From: Streptomyces cahuitamycinicus | GTDB taxonomy: Bacteria; Actinomycetota; Actinomycetes; Streptomycetales; Streptomycetaceae | DNA length: 40,535 nt | Reading direction: 5' to 3' | Assembly: GCF_002891435.1 (NCBI RefSeq) | Contig: NZ_POUC01000024.1 | Coordinates: 1-40,535 of the forward strand | Notes under the pieces: model-generated | Database searches by the model: none | Seen by the model: only the letters and a program-made list of their open reading frames with translations | Told to the model about the DNA's origin: nothing | Translations under genes and position numbers: made by a program | Shown here: positions 37,709-40,535 of the stretch, piece by piece | Layout of the letters: the number at the start of each line of letters is the position of its first letter | How positions within the stretch are numbered: the first letter of the stretch is position 1

Positions 37709-39159
37709 TTGACGGCCGCCATCCACGCCTCGACCTCGTCGGACCGCCGGGGCAGCGCCGCACTCAGATTCCGGTTCCCGTCCTCCGTCACGAGGACGTC
37801 GTCCTCGATCCGCACACCGATGCCCCGGTACTCCTCCGGCACCGTCAGGTCATCGGCCTGGAAGTACAGCCCGGGCTCGACGGTCAGGCACATCCCCGGC
37901 TCCAGCGTGCCGTCGACGTACGCCTCGACCCGCGCCGCGGCACAGTCGTGCACGTCCATACCGAGCATGTGCCCGGTCCCGTGCAGCGTCCAACGCCGCT
38001 GCAGCCCGAGCTCCAGCACCCGCTCCACCGGCCCCTCGACGAGCCCCCATTCGACGAGCCTCTCGGCCAGCACCCGCTGGGCGGCGTCGTGGAAGTCGCG
38101 GTACTTCGCGCCCGGCCGCACCGCCGCGATCCCGGCCTCCTGGGCCTCGTAGACGGCGTCGTAGATCTTGCGCTGGATCTCGTCGAACCGCCCGTTGACC
38201 GGCAGGGTGCGCGTCACGTCGGCCGTGTAGTACGTGTGCGTCTCCACACCCGCGTCGAGCAGCAGCAGCTCACCCGAGCGCACGGCCCCGTCGTTGCGCA
38301 CCCAGTGCAGCGTGCAGGCGTGCGGCCCGGCGGCGGCGATCGTGCCGTAGCCGACGTCGTTGCCCTCCACCCGTGCGCGGAGGAAGAACGTGCCCTCGAT
38401 GTACCGCTCGGAGGTCGCCTCGGCCTTGTCGAGGACCTTCACCACGTCCTCGAAGCCGCGCACGGTCGAGTCGACCGCCTTCTGGAGCTCGCCGATCTCG
38501 AACTCGTCCTTGACCAGGCGGGCCTCGGACAGGAAGACCCGCAGCTCCTCGTCGCGCTCGGCGGTGACCTTGTCGGTCAGGGCCGCCTCGATGCCGGCGT
38601 CGTAGCCGCGCACGACCCGCACCGGCCCGGTGGCCTCGCGCAGGGCGCCGGCCAGCTCGCGCACGTCGGAGGCGGGGATGCCGTACAGCGTCCCGGCCTC
38701 GGTGAGGGAGTGGCGGCGGCCGACCCACAGTTCGCCCTGGCCGTCCAGCCAGAACTCGCCGTTGGCGCGGTCGGAGCGCGGCAGGAGGTAGATCGTCGCC
38801 TCGTGGCCCTCGGCCGTGGGCTCCAGGACCAGGACGCCGTCCTCTGTCTGGTTGCCGGTGAGGTAGGCGTACTCGACGGACGCGCGGAAGGCGTACTCGG
38901 TGTCGTTCGAGCGGGTCTTCAGGTTGCCCGCGGGGATCACCAGACGCTCGCCCGGGAAGCGCGCGGAGAGCGCGGCCCTGCGGGCCGCGGTCTCGGCGGC
39001 CTGGGGGATGGGCCGCAGGTCGCGCAGCTCGGTGTCGGCCCAGCCGCTCTTCATGTTCTCGGCCAGCTCGTCGGACACGCCCGGGTACAGTCCGTTCTTC
39101 CGCTGCTTGATCGGCTCTTCGCTCTCGTCCGGGGTCGCCGGTGTGAGCTCCTCGGCCAC
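37702..39159 (-). CDS. pepP: Xaa-Pro aminopeptidase (M24B, aminopeptidase P)
   Basis: This cytosolic dimetal peptidase removes N-terminal residues preceding proline. The 485-aa product has an N-terminal creatinase-like domain (about 1-200) and a C-terminal pita-bread domain. Visible metal ligands are the paired Asp residues in LLLLDAG and TADVTR, His in HGTGHMLGMDVHD and Glu in TVEPGLYF and RIEDDV. GTG 39159 is preferred because GAGGAGG is 6 nt upstream; the ATG at 39165 abuts that sequence with no spacing. It is transcribed towards glyQS, 185 bp away. Confidence 0.93.
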   Translation of the reverse strand: MAEELTPATPDESEEPIKQRKNGLYPGVSDELAENMKSGWADTELRDLRPIPQAAETAARRAALSARFPGERLVIPAGNLKTRSNDTEYAFRASVEYAYLTGNQTEDGVLVLEPTAEGHEATIYLLPRSDRANGEFWLDGQGELWVGRRHSLTEAGTLYGIPASDVRELAGALREATGPVRVVRGYDAGIEAALTDKVTAERDEELRVFLSEARLVKDEFEIGELQKAVDSTVRGFEDVVKVLDKAEATSERYIEGTFFLRARVEGNDVGYGTIAAAGPHACTLHWVRNDGAVRSGELLLLDAGVETHTYYTADVTRTLPVNGRFDEIQRKIYDAVYEAQEAGIAAVRPGAKYRDFHDAAQRVLAERLVEWGLVEGPVERVLELGLQRRWTLHGTGHMLGMDVHDCAAARVEAYVDGTLEPGMCLTVEPGLYFQADDLTVPEEYRGIGVRIEDDVLVTEDGNRNLSAALPRRSDEVEAWMAAVKG

Positions 39160-39241
39160 GGTCATCCTCCTCGGTACGGCACTGGACCACCGTCCACTCT
39201 ACGGCGGCGCGGAAGCGGCCCCGGGGCGGTGACGAGGAGCG

Positions 39242-40535
39242 TTATTCGAACCGGACCGCCAGCAGGACGACGTCCTCCGCACCCGCCGCCGCGTCCAGCC
39301 CGTCCGGCAGGACGCTCCGCAGGACGTGGTCGGCGATCGCGCCGGGGTCGCCGCGCAGGGCTCGGGGCACACCGGCGGCGGCCGCGTGCAGCCGGGCGAA
39401 GGCGCGGTCGGTGGCCTCGCCCGTGCGGTGCAGCAGGCCGTCGGTGTAGAGCAGAACCGTCTCTCCGGGTTCGGCGAGGACCTCCACGCTGGGCGCCTCC
39501 CAGCAGGCGAGCATGCCCAGCGGGGCCGAGACGGACGTCTCCACGAACTCGGTGCGGCGCTGTCCGATCAGCAGCGGCGGGCTGTGCCCGGCCCCGGCCA
39601 GCGTGATCTTGCGCGCGGCCGGTTCGCAGTAGCCGAACAGGGCCGTGGCCGAGCGTGCCGGTTCGGTCAGCCGCAGCAGCAGCTCCAGGTCGGACAGGAC
39701 GGCGACCGGGTCCTCCCCCTCCATCACGGCGTAGGCGCGCAGCGACGCCCGCAGCCGCCCCATCGCCGCGACCGCGCTCGGGCCCGACCCGGTGACGGAC
39801 CCGACCGCGAGGCCGAGGGCCGCGTCGGGCAGCGGCAGGGCGTCGTACCAGTCGCCGCCGCCGCGCGGACCGGTGCGGTGCCGGGCGGCAAGCTGGACGC
39901 CGGCGACCCGGGGCAGCCGCGCGGGCAGCAGCTCGTCCGACATCGTGGCCATGGACGTGCGGGTGCGTTCCAGTTCGAGGAGGCGGGCCAGGTGCTCGGC
40001 GGCGTACCGCGCGTAGAGGCCGGCGAGGTGGCGCTGCCGCTCGCCCGGTTCAGCGGGTTCGTCGTAGAGCCACACGGCGACGCCGAGGCGGCCGGCGGTG
40101 TCGGTGGTCAGGGGAAGGGCGTAGCTGGCGGCGTAGCCGAGGCGGGCCGCGACCTCGCGATGACGGGGATCGAGCCCCTCCAGGGCGAACAGGTCCGGTT
40201 CGGCGATGCCGCCCTCACCGCCCGGCAGTCCGTCGAGGATCCGGCCGTAGGACAGGGCGCTGCGCGGCACCGTCTCGATGTGGCCGAGGTCGGCGCGGGC
40301 GAGGCCCAGGCCGATGGTGGTGTCCGGGCCGAGTCCGTCGCCCGGTTCCAGGACGACGAGGCCGCGCCGGGCACCCACCAGGGCGGCGCCGGCCCGCAGC
40401 AGTTCCTGGAGCGCTTCGTCGAGCACGGCCGTGCGGGCCAGGCGTTCGGTGAGTTCGTGCAGGGTGGTGAGGTCGGAGACCCAGCCGGCCAGGCGGTCCT
40501 GGAGGACCGCGCCGGGAGGGGGCGGGGGGTTCGCG
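39242..40535 (-). CDS. SpoIIE/PP2C-type protein with GAF-like domain (5' end outside window)
   Basis: The frame is open to the window edge; 430 residues are visible and the start is missing. An N-terminal GAF-like sensor (about the first 200 residues visible) precedes a SpoIIE-type phosphatase domain with GGGDWYDALPLPD, MGRLRASLRAY, TALFGYCEP, AGAGHSPPLL, LLYTDGLL and EDVVLLAV. Such proteins dephosphorylate anti-anti-sigma factors. The motif normally GDVXGHG reads GSVTGSG here (Ser codon at 39797-39799): the conserved metal-ligand Asp is Ser and the His is Ser. A residue normally Asp before DVVLL is Glu. Activity may be lost or changed. It is 77 bp from pepP, same strand. Confidence 0.85.
   Translation of the reverse strand, partial: ANPPPPPGAVLQDRLAGWVSDLTTLHELTERLARTAVLDEALQELLRAGAALVGARRGLVVLEPGDGLGPDTTIGLGLARADLGHIETVPRSALSYGRILDGLPGGEGGIAEPDLFALEGLDPRHREVAARLGYAASYALPLTTDTAGRLGVAVWLYDEPAEPGERQRHLAGLYARYAAEHLARLLELERTRTSMATMSDELLPARLPRVAGVQLAARHRTGPRGGGDWYDALPLPDAALGLAVGSVTGSGPSAVAAMGRLRASLRAYAVMEGEDPVAVLSDLELLLRLTEPARSATALFGYCEPAARKITLAGAGHSPPLLIGQRRTEFVETSVSAPLGMLACWEAPSVEVLAEPGETVLLYTDGLLHRTGEATDRAFARLHAAAAGVPRALRGDPGAIADHVLRSVLPDGLDAAAGAEDVVLLAVRFE

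Overview
The window reads as core chromosome of a Streptomyces or close relative. GC content is very high, third codon positions are almost always G or C, GTG starts are common, and many genes have Streptomyces-type architectures: fused CydDC, F420-type LLM oxidoreductase, RsbW-like ATPase and SpoIIE-type phosphatase. Four perfect copies of the 14-bp ParB site GTTTCACGTGAAAC (parS) and two single-mismatch copies are spread over the 40 kb, and two intergenic DnaA-box clusters are present. In Streptomyces, parS sites concentrate around oriC, so this segment is probably oriC-proximal. I see no insertion sequence, prophage, integrase, CRISPR array or rRNA.

Layout. (1) 1-6 kb: thiC behind a TPP riboswitch whose variable arm carries a parS-like palindrome; then, on the minus strand, a two-TM protein, a PPP-type phosphoesterase and a LacI-family regulator. 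(2) 6-14 kb: a HisC-type aminotransferase, a small cyclophilin-like protein on the minus strand, and the cydA-cydB-cydCD operon (bd oxidase plus its CydDC exporter) behind a clear Rex operator. (3) 14-19.5 kb: a secreted M23 peptidase, then on the minus strand a HAD phosphatase, an LLM oxidoreductase, kptA, a DnaA-box cluster and an alpha/beta-hydrolase-SDR fusion. (4) 19.6-23.9 kb: a two-pair ABC-2 exporter operon, a small basic protein and tRNA-Ser(GCT). (5) 23.9-27.5 kb: serS with a translationally coupled HAD gene, a 519-bp non-coding region with a second DnaA-box cluster and a repeated GGTCACCC element, and pheA. (6) 27.5-33.8 kb: a copper-trafficking cluster on the minus strand (membrane protein, ycnI, sco, ecuC/PCuAC, copCD, dtpA). 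(7) 34-40.5 kb: an RsbW-like ATPase converging on a fused alpha-beta glycyl-tRNA synthetase with a palindromic parS between them, then aminopeptidase P and a SpoIIE/PP2C-type protein cut by the window edge.

The genes fall into several modules: thiamin synthesis under riboswitch control, low-oxygen respiration under Rex control, copper delivery to extracytoplasmic cuproenzymes, and translation (serS, tRNA-Ser, glyQS). Chromosome-organisation sites are threaded through them, sometimes inside coding or regulatory elements. The most unusual items are the parS-like palindrome inside the riboswitch arm, parS between the ribosome-binding site and start of cydCD, the 26-bp parS palindrome at a convergent gene junction, the second-type (GlyQS) glycyl-tRNA synthetase, and a SpoIIE-family protein lacking a conserved metal-binding Asp. 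Identifications rest on motifs read by eye; no database search was run.
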